Below the pieces are notes generated by a model. That model was not told where the DNA came from. It was given only the letters and a program-made list of their open reading frames with translations, and did no database searches. Below, piece by piece: positions 23,807-31,698 of a DNA stretch of 35,487 nt. The stretch is from Candidatus Sulfotelmatobacter sp. (lineage in GTDB: Bacteria > Acidobacteriota > Terriglobia > Terriglobales > Acidobacteriaceae). Within the stretch, counting starts at the first letter, position 1. Each line of letters starts with the position of its first letter. Made by a program: the position numbers and the translations under genes. Location of the stretch: the NCBI GenBank assembly GCA_030041215.1, contig JASHOH010000027.1, positions 1-35,487 on the forward strand. Direction: 5' to 3'.

Positions 23807-24835
23807 ATGAAGAACATTGGCGAAAACGTGGTGCGCATCGAGGCAGAAGCGCTGCGCGCTTTGGCCGACCGCATTGCCGGCCCGATGGGCGATGCATTCC
23901 AGCGCGCCATCGATCTAATGTTCTCATGCACAGGAAGAGTGGTGGTTACAGGCATGGGCAAAAGCGGCCTGATCGCCCGCAAGATCGCGGCTACGCTGAG
24001 CTCCACGGGTACGCCGGCTTTGTACTTGCACCCGGTTGAGGCGCTGCACGGAGATTTAGGAATGATCGTGCGCGGGGATGTTGTGCTGGCGCTCTCGGCA
24101 TCGGGAGAGACGGAGGAGATTCTCGCGCTATTGGCGACTATCAAGCGGTTGCAAGTGCTGCTGATTACGATGACTGGGGATGAGATGGGTTTGCTTAGAG
24201 GTCCGAGGAGCAAGCGCCGTCAGGCGGGCAGGAGTGCCGGCTCCACACAATCTACATTAGCCAGGTCCGCAGACGTTGCGCTGGACTGTTCTATTACGCA
24301 GGAAGCATGCTCGTTGGGCTTGGCACCCACTGCTTCGACGACTACAATGCTGGCGCTCGGGGATGCTCTGGCCGTGACCCTGAGCCAGAAGCGCGGCTTC
24401 AAAGAAGAAGACTTTGCGAATCTTCATCCTGGGGGGAAACTGGGCAAAAGGCTGGCGCGCGTGGAATCTCTGATGCACACCGGCGATGCTTTGCCTTGCG
24501 TTTTCCCGAAAACAAAGATGCCGGACGTGATCTATGAAATGTCGCGCAAGAAACTCGGAGTTACTGCGGTCGTCGAAGGCCGTAAGCTGGTCGGGGTCAT
24601 CAGCGATGGCGACCTTCGGCGCTTGCTGGAGAAGCGTGGCAAAGACGCGATGGATCTTACCGCCGGTGAAGCTATGACATCCAGCCCAAAGACGATCGCA
24701 GCCGACGAGTTCGCAGCCAGCGCTCTGGCTCTGATGGAAGAAAAAAAAATCACGTCGCTCATGGTCGTGGACGCAAAGGGCAGGCTGGAGGGGATCGTTC
24801 ACCTGCATGATTTGTGGAGCACCGACCTGGTGTAG
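23807..24835 (+). CDS. kdsD: Arabinose-5-phosphate isomerase (KdsD/KpsF), with an in-frame insertion
   Basis: 342 residues. SIS domain (GRVVVTGMGKSGLIARKIAA, LHPVEALHGDLGM, LSASGETEEILALL, CSLGLAPTASTTTMLALGDA, FANLHPGGKLGK) followed by two CBS domains (VESLMHTGDALP onward; MTSSPKTIAADEFAASALAL). It converts ribulose-5-phosphate to arabinose-5-phosphate, the first step of Kdo synthesis, feeding the pathway that uses KdsC. Between ITMTGD and STLARSADVALD lie about 22 extra Arg/Gly/Ser-rich residues (about 127-150) where the family has a tight GNPxSTLA turn. These derive from repeat-like DNA at 24187-24252. All active-site segments are kept, so the enzyme may still work. Confidence 0.93.
   Translation: MKNIGENVVRIEAEALRALADRIAGPMGDAFQRAIDLMFSCTGRVVVTGMGKSGLIARKIAATLSSTGTPALYLHPVEALHGDLGMIVRGDVVLALSASGETEEILALLATIKRLQVLLITMTGDEMGLLRGPRSKRRQAGRSAGSTQSTLARSADVALDCSITQEACSLGLAPTASTTTMLALGDALAVTLSQKRGFKEEDFANLHPGGKLGKRLARVESLMHTGDALPCVFPKTKMPDVIYEMSRKKLGVTAVVEGRKLVGVISDGDLRRLLEKRGKDAMDLTAGEAMTSSPKTIAADEFAASALALMEEKKITSLMVVDAKGRLEGIVHLHDLWSTDLV
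24187..24252 (+). repeat. Repeat-like insertion in kdsD
   Basis: About 66 nt encode an extra Arg-rich loop. Content is C/G-rich with partial palindromes (gccgtcaggcgggc, ggagtgccggctcc). aggtccg occurs at 24199-24205 and again at 24263-24269, which could be a target duplication or chance. Confidence 0.5.
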
Positions 24836-24853
24836 CGCCACCCTATTACAGTA

Positions 24854-24918
24854 TAGCGCCGCCATCCCGGCGGCTGGCGTGGCGGCGTCTCGCCGCCACG
24901 GCAATGTCCGCGGCGCTA
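24854..24918. repeat. Nested cruciform-type palindromic element
   Basis: Outer arms tagcgccgc (24854-24862) and gcggcgcta (24910-24918) pair perfectly. Inside are cgtggcggcg-tct-cgccgccacg (24878-24900, perfect 10-3-10) and a second C/G hairpin (24859-24874). Sits between kdsD and the small gene at 24930. Confidence 0.8.
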
Positions 24919-24929
24919 CAATTACTCCC

Positions 24930-25139
24930 ATGTACCACTACGATCCCAATACCGCGTTGGAAGAACTGACAGAAGATGCCACGCTGCCCAATCCTGTGCA
25001 CGTGCGCGACATGATGCTGCGCAAGCATCTCACGGCCGATAAGTCGCTGGAGCTGAATCGGCTGTTCGTCGAATATCAGAAGTTTTTCGCGGAAGCGCAG
25101 AAGCTCGGCAAAGAGATTCTCAGGCAGTTGGCAGCATAG
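24930..25139 (+). CDS. Small conserved-looking helical protein
   Basis: 69 residues: MYHYDPNTALEELTEDATLP then HVRDMMLRKHLTADKSLELN and VEYQKFFAEAQKLGKEILRQ. Acidic N-terminus, amphipathic helices, no cysteine, no signal peptide. I do not recognise the family. The ATG at 24930 is preferred because the frame upstream runs through the palindromic element. No clear ribosome-binding site. 94 bp after kdsD. Confidence 0.5.
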   Translation: MYHYDPNTALEELTEDATLPNPVHVRDMMLRKHLTADKSLELNRLFVEYQKFFAEAQKLGKEILRQLAA

Positions 25140-25149
25140 AGCGTGAGGA

Positions 25150-25167
25150 GCGGACGCCCTCGTCCGC
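25150..25167. terminator. Hairpin between convergent genes
   Basis: gcggacg-ccct-cgtccgc, perfect 7-bp arms, between the 24930 gene and the facing DUF1905 gene, followed on the plus strand by ttatttctt. Suitable as a bidirectional terminator. Confidence 0.6.
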
Positions 25168-25172
25168 CCAGG

Positions 25173-25636
25173 TTATTTCTTGCGTCTGTTGCTGCGCAGC
25201 GCATCCATCATTGCGGCAATGCGCTTCGCGCGTGTCTCGGGTCGCTTCGCGCCATCGATTTCCCGCACATATTCCTTCTGGTGAGTGAACGAGAGTTTGC
25301 CCCAGAACTCTTTGGCTTTCGGATCGCTGTTGATAATTTTCTTCAGGTAAGCAGGAACTTCGACTGTACGCTTTTCTTCGTCGAGCTCCATGACAACTAC
25401 AACGGTATCGCCGGCTTTGCACTTCGCGCCGGCGCGCAGTTGGGCATTGACTGCCTCATGTGGCCGTCGCCCATGTTCATCAGCGAGCTTCGGAAAGGGA
25501 GGCCGTTGATCGTGCCCTTGACCGGCACGCGGCCTTTGCGCTGGAAGACTTCGACTACATCGAAGGGCGGTTTAAGAGCGGCGACTTCGCTGCCTTCCTG
25601 GCCGAGAAGTTTGGTGGTGAATTTGTGCTGGGGCAT
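25173..25636 (-). pseudogene. DUF1905-YdeI/OmdA-like protein, broken by a frameshift
   Basis: The N-terminal half from the ATG at 25636 reads MPQHKFTTKLLGQEGSEVAA and VKGTINGLPFRSSLMNMGDG, a DUF1905 domain. The C-terminal half, in another frame, reads VNAQLRAGAKCKAGDTVVVV then YLKKIINSDPKAKEFWGKLS and THQKEYVREIDGAKRPETRA, the YdeI/OmpD-associated domain. The frames switch at about 25440-25450, right after GDGHM; one missing base restores one continuous protein of about 154 residues. Both halves are well preserved, so the break is recent, or a sequencing error. Function of the family is unclear. Confidence 0.75.
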
Positions 25637-25669
25637 GATGGATGCTCGTGCGTGCAGTAGCACTCTTTC

Positions 25670-25751
25670 GCCCCTATCGGGGCTTGATCCGTTGGTTACG
25701 CGTTTTCCCACAGCTTACGCTGTGGGCTGCATTCTCTCGCCGCTTTGCGGC
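25670..25751. repeat. Three-hairpin intergenic repeat
   Basis: gcccc-tatc-ggggc (25670-25683), cccacagc-ttac-gctgtggg (25707-25726) and gccgc-ttt-gcggc (25739-25751), evenly spaced. The last arm touches the ROK kinase stop. Palindromes of this kind recur in many bacterial genomes as tandem hairpin units. Confidence 0.75.
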
Positions 25752-25752
25752 T

Positions 25753-26787
25753 TTAGGCTGCGGCCTCTGCTACCCTCGCCGCCCCATACAATCCGGCATC
25801 GCTGCCAAGCAGTGCGCGCGTGATGATCGTCTCCCGTTTGCCGAGGCTATCGGTTTCGAAAGAGGCGCCTTGGTCGCCGAGAACACTGATCCGAAGAGGA
25901 TCATCTGGAGCCGTGGCTGCATACACCACCGAGCGCTCGCGCAGCTCTTCGAACATGTTGGGGGCGAACGCATCCCAGGCGCTGGAAACGCCGCCGCCGA
26001 TCACGTACATGCCGAGATTCAAAACATTAATCAGATCGGCCAGCAGAATGCCGAGATAGCGTCCGAAAGTGCGGAAAATGCGGCGGGCGTGCTCGTCTCC
26101 CTGGAGGGCGAGATTGTAGATTGCCTTGGCACCGAACTCTGGATCGCTGGATGCGGCGCGCGCCAACTCCGGCGCTTCGCCGCTCGTGATCGCTTCGCGG
26201 GCCATGCGCATGACAGCACTGGCTGAGGCATATTGCTCGGCGCAGCCGTGATTCCCGCACCCGCAGGGATGGCCTTCGGGTTCAACAGTGACATGGCCGA
26301 ACTCGCCTGCCATGCCATTCATGCCGTGCCAGATTTTTCCGTCGAGAACGATGCCGCCGCCGATGCCTGTGCCGAGCGTGACCGTAGCTACGTTGGCAAT
26401 GCCGCGGGCCGCGCCTAGCCACTGCTCGCCGAGCGCGGCAACGTTGGCGTCGTTTTCAAGGACAACCGGCACTTCGAGCCGCCGCTCGATTTCTGCACGC
26501 ACGGGATAGTCTTCCCAGCCGGGAAGATTGGCCGATTTGCGCAGCACGCCCCTCGCCATGTCGATGATGCCTGGCACGCCGATACCCGCTCCGAGGAATT
26601 CTCTGTCAGTTTTGCATTTTGCTGAGAGGCCCAGGATAGCTGCGCACATTTCGTCGATGACCTGATCACGTCCCTGAATGACTTTGGTGCCAAGGGTGAT
26701 TTTTTCCAGGAGCTGGCCTTCGCTGCTGACGGCGGCAATGCGCAGGTTGGTGCCGCCGAGGTCAACGCCGATAGAGAAGGAGGGCAT
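25753..26787 (-). CDS. ROK-family sugar kinase (probable glucokinase)
   Basis: 344 residues. ATP-binding DLGGTNLRIA (9-18), catalytic Asp in ENDANVAALGE (about 112-113), glucose-contact E162 and zinc ligand His165 in AGEFGHVTVEPEG, and the zinc cluster CGCGNHGC (Cys175, 177, 182) typical of ROK kinases. TLGTGIGGGIV binds phosphate. No N-terminal HTH, so it is an enzyme and not a ROK repressor. It probably phosphorylates glucose or a related hexose in the cytoplasm. The start at 26787 fits the family N-terminus. Confidence 0.93.
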   Translation of the reverse strand: MPSFSIGVDLGGTNLRIAAVSSEGQLLEKITLGTKVIQGRDQVIDEMCAAILGLSAKCKTDREFLGAGIGVPGIIDMARGVLRKSANLPGWEDYPVRAEIERRLEVPVVLENDANVAALGEQWLGAARGIANVATVTLGTGIGGGIVLDGKIWHGMNGMAGEFGHVTVEPEGHPCGCGNHGCAEQYASASAVMRMAREAITSGEAPELARAASSDPEFGAKAIYNLALQGDEHARRIFRTFGRYLGILLADLINVLNLGMYVIGGGVSSAWDAFAPNMFEELRERSVVYAATAPDDPLRISVLGDQGASFETDSLGKRETIITRALLGSDAGLYGAARVAEAAA

Positions 26788-26900
26788 GGGCTTTGATTAT
26801 AAGACTGTTCCGCCGCCCAGGATTGTTGATTGATGATTGCCGATATCGGAACTTGATTAAAGAGGTTTCCGTTCTGCAATCGAAAATCAACAATGACATC

Positions 26901-27860
26901 CTACTTCTGGCACGTTGGACAATAATGGCTGCTGCGGCCGGCGATGACGATCCGCTTGATCGGAGATTTGCAAGTCAGACACGGCTTGCCTTCGCGGCCG
27001 TAGACGCGGTGCTCGAGTTGGAACAAACCTTCTTCTCCATCGGAGTCGACGTAATCGGAGATGGATGATCCTCCGGCAACAATCGCCTCATTCAAAACTT
27101 CTTTAATCTCGGCGAGCAGCCTGGCAAACTGACCGCTAGTGATCGTGCTTGCGCGGCGGCGGGGACGAATCCCTGCACGGAACAGTGCTTCATCGGCATA
27201 GATATTTCCTACTCCGCGCAGAAGTTTCTGATTCAAAAGTGCACTTTTGATTGGGGTCTTACGCTCACGAAACAGGGCGATAAACTTTTCCAAATCGATT
27301 TCGAGCGGCTCGTTACCTCCCGCATCGAAGCTCTGCACCACGCTCAAGCGGCCGAAGCGGCGAGGATCGATGAAGCGCAATTCGCGACCCGATGCCAGCT
27401 TCAGGATGGCGTGGGTATGTTTAGGTATTTCTAAGTTGGGATTGCAGACTTGCAGACGCCCCGTCATACCGAGGTGGACGATGAAGTGGCACGCGGGGGC
27501 TGAAGTCCCCTTCAATTTTGTGCTCTCAACGCGGCCCTGAAGGGCCGCTCTTCCACGGCGGCTCCGGTTTTTCATGAGCAGGGGTGGGTTGGCCACGGTA
27601 GTTTCCTCAGTTTTCGGCAGAGCCTGCCCTGAGCTTGGCGGGGGAAGTGGCACGTGGTTCGGTTCAAGATCGAAGACTATGTGCTTGCCCATGCGGTGCA
27701 CGGCTGCGATGTGGCTGTGCGCGAGGGCGGCGGCGATTTGTTGCGCGGGGGACTTCAGCGGTTCCGGCTTCTTTCCCAGCCAGACAGATTCGATCACGTC
27801 TCCCGTGACCCGCTCAGCCAGCCCGCGAACGATGGTTTCTACTTCGGGCAGTTCGGGCAT
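26901..27860 (-). CDS. mutM: Formamidopyrimidine-DNA glycosylase (MutM/Fpg) with a repeat-derived insertion
   Basis: 319 residues against a usual 270-290. Catalytic N-terminus MPELPEVETIVRGL (Pro2, Glu3), HFIVHLGMTGRL, ELRFIDPRRFG, the H2TH region LLNQKLLRGVGNIYADEALF, and a C-terminal zinc finger CLTC-x16-CPTCQK. It excises oxidised purines and nicks the strand. Between VFDLEP (about 67) and CHFIVHL (124) lie about 56 extra residues rich in P, R and T. Their DNA (27483-27657) holds an 8-2-8 palindrome and is bounded by a near-perfect direct repeat. The added loop lies in the N-terminal domain; all known catalytic residues are present. Confidence 0.93.
   Translation of the reverse strand: MPELPEVETIVRGLAERVTGDVIESVWLGKKPEPLKSPAQQIAAALAHSHIAAVHRMGKHIVFDLEPNHVPLPPPSSGQALPKTEETTVANPPLLMKNRSRRGRAALQGRVESTKLKGTSAPACHFIVHLGMTGRLQVCNPNLEIPKHTHAILKLASGRELRFIDPRRFGRLSVVQSFDAGGNEPLEIDLEKFIALFRERKTPIKSALLNQKLLRGVGNIYADEALFRAGIRPRRRASTITSGQFARLLAEIKEVLNEAIVAGGSSISDYVDSDGEEGLFQLEHRVYGREGKPCLTCKSPIKRIVIAGRSSHYCPTCQK
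27483..27657. repeat. Palindromic insertion in mutM bounded by direct repeats
   Basis: gaagtggcacgcgg (27483-27496) recurs as gaagtggcacgtgg (27644-27657), 161 bp apart. Between them are gggggctgaagtcccc (27495-27510) and the perfect palindrome gcggccct-ga-agggccgc (27531-27548). The arrangement looks like an element plus target-side duplication. The stretch stays open in the mutM frame. Confidence 0.7.
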
Positions 27861-28149
27861 GAAGCTTCAGTGTACCGTCCGGCAGCAACAAAGACATTTA
27901 ACCGCCCAGAGCGCAGCGAGCGCCGAGGAAGTAGGAAGATAAAAAAGCTCGGCTTGGCTACGTCCATTCCGATTGAGCGCGCATCGTAAGGTCCCTCCGA
28001 GAGCTCCCGCTCTCGTCGGGATGACATCGTGCGTTGAGATGCGGGGGTGGCGCTCAATCCGAAAAATCGCCCGAAAACACCGAGATCGCCGAGCTGTTTT
28101 TCTCGACGATCTTGGCGTCCTCCGCGGTGAAGAGCTTACGCGGATAAAT
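27861..28149. other. Intergenic degenerate repeat stretch
   Basis: No gene supported. 27888-27935 and 28075-28145 consist of imperfect gcgcagcgagcgcc and gatcgccgag/gacgatcttggcg strings, typical of widespread intergenic repeat text whose short frames translate to Arg/Ser/Pro-rich noise. Confidence 0.4.
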
Positions 28150-28392
28150 TCAATCTTTAAGGGGAACAACGGCCTGGCCGTCGCGGCAGAAGGTGGCGAC
28201 CCGTTGTAACTCGCCGTTTGCTTGGGGTAAGGTCATCACTGGTCCGTAGCAATAGACGGCGTGTCCGCTGGCGGCGAAATACCACTTGCCGCCTTTGGTA
28301 TGCTGCTTAAGTTGACCGGTTGGATGACGAATGGGCTGGGGCGGCTTGGTGGCCGTCAGGCTCAACAACAAGGCTAGGGTCAGGACCTTCAT
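28150..28392 (-). CDS. Small secreted protein
   Basis: 80 residues. Signal peptide MKVLTLALLLSLTATKPP, then KGGKWYFAASGHAVYCYGPV and VATFCRDGQAVVPLKD with two cysteines that could form a disulfide. I do not recognise the family. Single gene, no close operon partner. Confidence 0.6.
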   Translation of the reverse strand: MKVLTLALLLSLTATKPPQPIRHPTGQLKQHTKGGKWYFAASGHAVYCYGPVMTLPQANGELQRVATFCRDGQAVVPLKD

Positions 28393-28515
28393 TGTTGCCG
28401 AACTGCTGGAACTGCTTTTCCTACCAGCGAACCTTACCGGGGTTTAATTCTCAAACCCGGGATTCAAATCTCTTGCCCCGACTCGAATGTCGCACCGAAG
28501 CAGCGTCCACAGAAG

Positions 28516-28932
28516 CTAAATCGAGTTGAGCGACCGCCGGTGATCCACCAGGTCCGACGCGGGTGCCGGGGGCATGTCGACTCCCGGCTTTGCCGTTTTG
28601 TCCGTATGCCCTTGCTGATGTTTCGGCGTCTGAGTCGGCGTCCCCTGTGTCTGCGCAGCAGGAGCCTTGGCGGAAGGCGGCTGAGCTTTTGCCTTGGCGT
28701 GGGCGGACCTCTGCTCAGCAATGGCTTTGCCCTTTGCGGCCCACAACTCGGAACTGTCGCTCATCAAAACGCGGATCAGATTGCTCTGCGACTGAATCGC
28801 CGCGCCTTGCTCAACAATAAGCAGGGTCAAGAGTCCATAAGAGAAGAGAAAAAGGACGGTGAGCAGAGGCAAAAGACTCCGTTTTTTTGGGGGAGCCGCA
28901 TTTGGCGTCATCGGGCTACAACCGTAAGCCAT
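28516..28932 (-). CDS. Single-pass membrane protein with Ala/Pro/Gln-rich tail
   Basis: About 138 residues from the ATG at 28932; starts at 28911 and 28998 are also possible and none has a strong ribosome-binding site. A short basic N-terminus (PKKRSLLP) precedes one membrane helix (LLTVLFLFSYGLLTLLIVEQ). Next comes a helical stretch (NLIRVLMSDSSELWAAKGKA) and a low-complexity K/A/P/Q/T tail. Topology suggests the tail is periplasmic. Function unknown. Confidence 0.6.
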   Translation of the reverse strand: MAYGCSPMTPNAAPPKKRSLLPLLTVLFLFSYGLLTLLIVEQGAAIQSQSNLIRVLMSDSSELWAAKGKAIAEQRSAHAKAKAQPPSAKAPAAQTQGTPTQTPKHQQGHTDKTAKPGVDMPPAPASDLVDHRRSLNSI

Positions 28933-29228
28933 CGTCAAGCCGCACCTCATGCTTGCCTTTTCCGGCAAGTATAGGGGCCAATGCAGCTTCCCGGCCATCG
29001 ATCAGGCGTATTCCAAGGGACTGATTTTAAGGCGTTTGCCACAAAGCGTGCCATGAGGCTGGCCGCTTCCAAGTGCAATCCGATGCACATATTGAGCAAT
29101 GAAACCTGTATGGAAAATTTCGCAACTCGCCACTGTTAATGCGGGGATTCGGAAACTCTGTCTGCCTCGAGCTGCGGGAACCAGACAAAATTTAGCCTGA
29201 AAATTTGCTTCGCGCATAATAGTGCGTA

Positions 29229-29434
29229 ATGCCTCATCGAGCACCAAATGAGTCACGCTGGCTCCGAGCGGAGCCGCGCCGCAGCGTGCCCGCCAAGGTG
29301 TTGCAGAAAATCGTAAACACCGCTTTTCCTGGGCGCAGAGCAGTTGACCTACAGCCACTCACTGACGGCTATCGGAACGCGAATTTCAGATCCGCAATTT
29401 TCATGACGTGCGGTCCGCCACCCAACAGCAGTGC
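29229..29434 (+). pseudogene. N-terminal remnant of an aminoglycoside-phosphotransferase-like gene
   Basis: From about 29283 the plus strand reads VPAKVLQKIVNTAFPGRRAV then LQPLTDGYRNANF. This is the usual start of APH/choline-kinase-like phosphotransferases (afpg-x-x-v-x-x-l-x-x-G-x-x-Na-N-f, the first strands of the kinase N-lobe). After NANF the frame loses family character, and a neighbouring frame continues QIRNFHD for a few codons. The sequence then enters the 3' end of the acyl-CoA dehydrogenase gene. The remaining about 240 residues are missing from this place. A minus-strand frame at 29002-29358 is its shadow. Confidence 0.45.
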
Positions 29435-30610
29435 CTACTTCGCGCTCAGCACCAGCTTGGCAATCGTGGCCAGCTGCATGTTCGACGTGCCCTCATAAAT
29501 CTTGCCAATCTTGGCGTCGCGCCAGTATTTTTCGATCGGATAATCTTTGGTGAACCCGTATCCGCCATAGATTTCGATTGCGAGCGAGGTCACGCGCTCG
29601 GCTACCTGAGAAGCGAAGAGTTTGGTCATAGCGGCTTCTTTGACGAAGTTCACGCCGGCGTCTTTCATCCGCGCCGCGTTGTAAACCATCAGGCGTGCGG
29701 CTTCGATCTCGGTGGCCATTTGCGCGATCTGAAACTGAATGCCCTGAAACTCGGCGATGGGCTTGCCGAACTGCTTGCGCTCCTGCGCGTATTTGGCGGC
29801 GAACTCCCAGGCGCCGCGGGCGACACCGATCATCTGCGCGCCTATGCCGATGCGGCCCTCGTTCAAAGTTTCGATGGCGATTTTGTAGCCTTTGCCCGGT
29901 TCACCCAGAACGTTTTCTTTGGGAACTTTGCAGTCTTCAAGAATCAGTTCGCACGTAGAGGATGCGCGGATGCCGAGCTTGTCTTCTTTCTTGCCGACGC
30001 TGAAGCCAGGAAAATTTTTCTCGACGACGAATGCGGTGATGCCCTTGTATCCGGCGGAGGGGTCGATTGTGGCAAACAGGACGAAGAGTCCGGCTTCTTT
30101 GCTATTAGTGATCCAGAGCTTGCGGCCGTTGAGGACGTAGTCGCCGCCCTTGAGTTCCGCTCTGGTTTGCAGTGCAAATGCGTCAGAACCGGAACCGGCT
30201 TCGCTTAACGCGTAGGCGCCGCATGTGTCGGCGGCCATCTTTGGGAGATAACGTTTTTTCTGCTCCGCATTTGCCCAGCGCAGGAGCGCGTTGTTGACCA
30301 ATGTATTCTGCACGTCAACGATGACGCCGGCCGATGCGTCTACGCGCGAGAGCTCTTCGACGGCGAGAATGGCTTCGAAGAATTTGCCGCCACCACCTCC
30401 GAATTGCTCGGGGATTTCGATACCCATCAGGCCAAGCTGAAAAAACTCGTCGATCAGATCTTTTTCGAAGATGCCTTTTTCATCCATTTCTTTAACGTGC
30501 GGGCGGATTTTCTCGTCGGCAAACTGGCGGATGTTATCGCGGAAAAGAATTTCGTCGTCGGTGAGGGCGGTCAAGGGTATGGGCGCGGGCGGTGCGAGCG
30601 TGTCGGGCAT
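29435..30610 (-). CDS. Acyl-CoA dehydrogenase (short/branched-chain type)
   Basis: 391 residues, normal length. Family signatures ALSEAGSGSDAFALQT (FAD/substrate) and IEIYGGYGFTKDYPIEKYWR, with the catalytic base at Glu373 in KIYEGTSNMQL, the C-terminal position used by short- and branched-chain enzymes. The VDASAGVIVDVQNTLV segment is also typical of those. It oxidises an acyl-CoA to the trans-2-enoyl-CoA, passing electrons to ETF. Stands alone here: no ETF, thiolase or hydratase gene is next to it. Confidence 0.95.
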   Translation of the reverse strand: MPDTLAPPAPIPLTALTDDEILFRDNIRQFADEKIRPHVKEMDEKGIFEKDLIDEFFQLGLMGIEIPEQFGGGGGKFFEAILAVEELSRVDASAGVIVDVQNTLVNNALLRWANAEQKKRYLPKMAADTCGAYALSEAGSGSDAFALQTRAELKGGDYVLNGRKLWITNSKEAGLFVLFATIDPSAGYKGITAFVVEKNFPGFSVGKKEDKLGIRASSTCELILEDCKVPKENVLGEPGKGYKIAIETLNEGRIGIGAQMIGVARGAWEFAAKYAQERKQFGKPIAEFQGIQFQIAQMATEIEAARLMVYNAARMKDAGVNFVKEAAMTKLFASQVAERVTSLAIEIYGGYGFTKDYPIEKYWRDAKIGKIYEGTSNMQLATIAKLVLSAK

Positions 30611-31407
30611 AAACGTACCTTTGTTGGAAGAAGAATGGCGAACGGCAATAGTCTAGCATTTAGGAGGGACGAGCCAAGGCCACAAGCTCGGTCGCGTTGC
30701 GATATGGCTTCTTAAGCGGCCGCTTATCCCGCATTTCCATGGACAAAAATCTTCGGCGCGAGATCGTGTGCTTTTGCAGGAAAGCGCCTCCGCGTACGAC
30801 GGTGCCGCCGGGGCGATCCGTTGAGGGCCCTGTCGTGCTTCGCTCGACCAAACCCTTCGACTTCGCTCAGGTCGGCCGAGGCGGCTGTCCCAACATGAGC
30901 GTATCGGTTGGCAGGGAACGTGCGCTTCTCTTCTCAAACTTCTACCCATCGAGTGGATCATGTAAATTCTTCCCTGCTTTTGGGGGTGCTCTAGGGAATT
31001 TCTCCTAAGGTGTTTGCCTGAGGGCGAGGGACCGCTTTGCTCGCGACTGAGCTGGACGAATAGCCCATCTACCGATTGGCGTGAGCCGAACGCTTAATGC
31101 GGCACTCGCCGTCGGCAAGTCGCACCTTCATGATTTGGTTTTTCGCATTGAGTTCACGCTGAATTTACAGGGTGATCAGCTTCTACTGCAGAGAAGAATG
31201 CCGCACCAGGGGACGAATCCGCACTGATCTCGGCGTCGATTGGGCGCTCTCAAAGACCTGGATTTTTCCGGCAAGTGCCTGTGGAAATTGTTGTTTACTT
31301 GTCACAGTCATTTCTATCGAGGAATGGCATTGTGGGTGCAACACAGGTTCTAAAACATCCTAGGTGTGCAGAGTTCACGCGTGGAAATCCAAAACAAAGG
31401 AGGGGTA
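30611..31407. other. Long intergenic region, no supported gene
   Basis: Short frames on both strands have unpatterned Arg/Ser/Pro-rich translations. Visible are the 12-bp palindrome aagcggccgctt (about 30713-30724) and repeat-like text around 30835-30885 (gcttcgctcgac, cttcgactTCGCTCAGG). The last 250 bp before 31408 probably hold the promoter of the LuxR-HTH pair, but I see no certain -35/-10 pair. Confidence 0.4.
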
Positions 31408-31698
31408 ATGTCGGACCAGTCCATTCGTCTAGGACCGCGCGAACGGCAAATCGTGGAACTACTGTTACAGGGCTGTGACAACGCGGAAATCGCTAAGCAG
31501 CTCAAGATGGCGCGACGCACCGTAAAGGCCCACTTCAACCGTCTGTTTCTCCGTTTTGGAATCACCAGCGGAATCAAGCGAGTGAAACTCGCGACCATGC
31601 TTTACCGGAGGCAATCATGTTTGCAAATGAACGCTACGGAGCACGTACCCCCAACGAGCGTGAGCACCGCGTCATCGAGCTTGTTGCCCAGGGACTAA
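31408..31698 (+). CDS. Stand-alone LuxR/GerE-type HTH protein, first of an overlapping pair
   Basis: 96 residues from the ATG at 31408, preceded by a strong aaaggagg. Almost the whole protein is a GerE HTH (LGPRERQIVELLLQGCDNAE, IAKQLKMARRTVKAHFNRLF), residues about 8-70. There is no receiver, PAS or autoinducer domain. Residues after about 70 are encoded in the region that overlaps the next gene in another frame and are low complexity. As a bare DNA-binding domain it may dimerise with its neighbour or be controlled by amount only. Confidence 0.82.
   Translation: MSDQSIRLGPRERQIVELLLQGCDNAEIAKQLKMARRTVKAHFNRLFLRFGITSGIKRVKLATMLYRRQSCLQMNATEHVPPTSVSTASSSLLPRD

Noticed and set aside
29002-29358. 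118-residue minus-strand frame
   Set aside because: It is antisense to the phosphotransferase remnant, which has recognisable family residues; the minus translation has no pattern, signal or domain.
30713-30724. 12-bp palindrome aagcggccgctt as an operator
   Set aside because: Isolated, G+C-rich and not near a gene start; expected by chance in this composition.
30653-31008. Frames on both strands in the 30.6-31.0 kb gap
   Set aside because: Translations are low-information and partly made of repeat text; no ribosome-binding site or domain.
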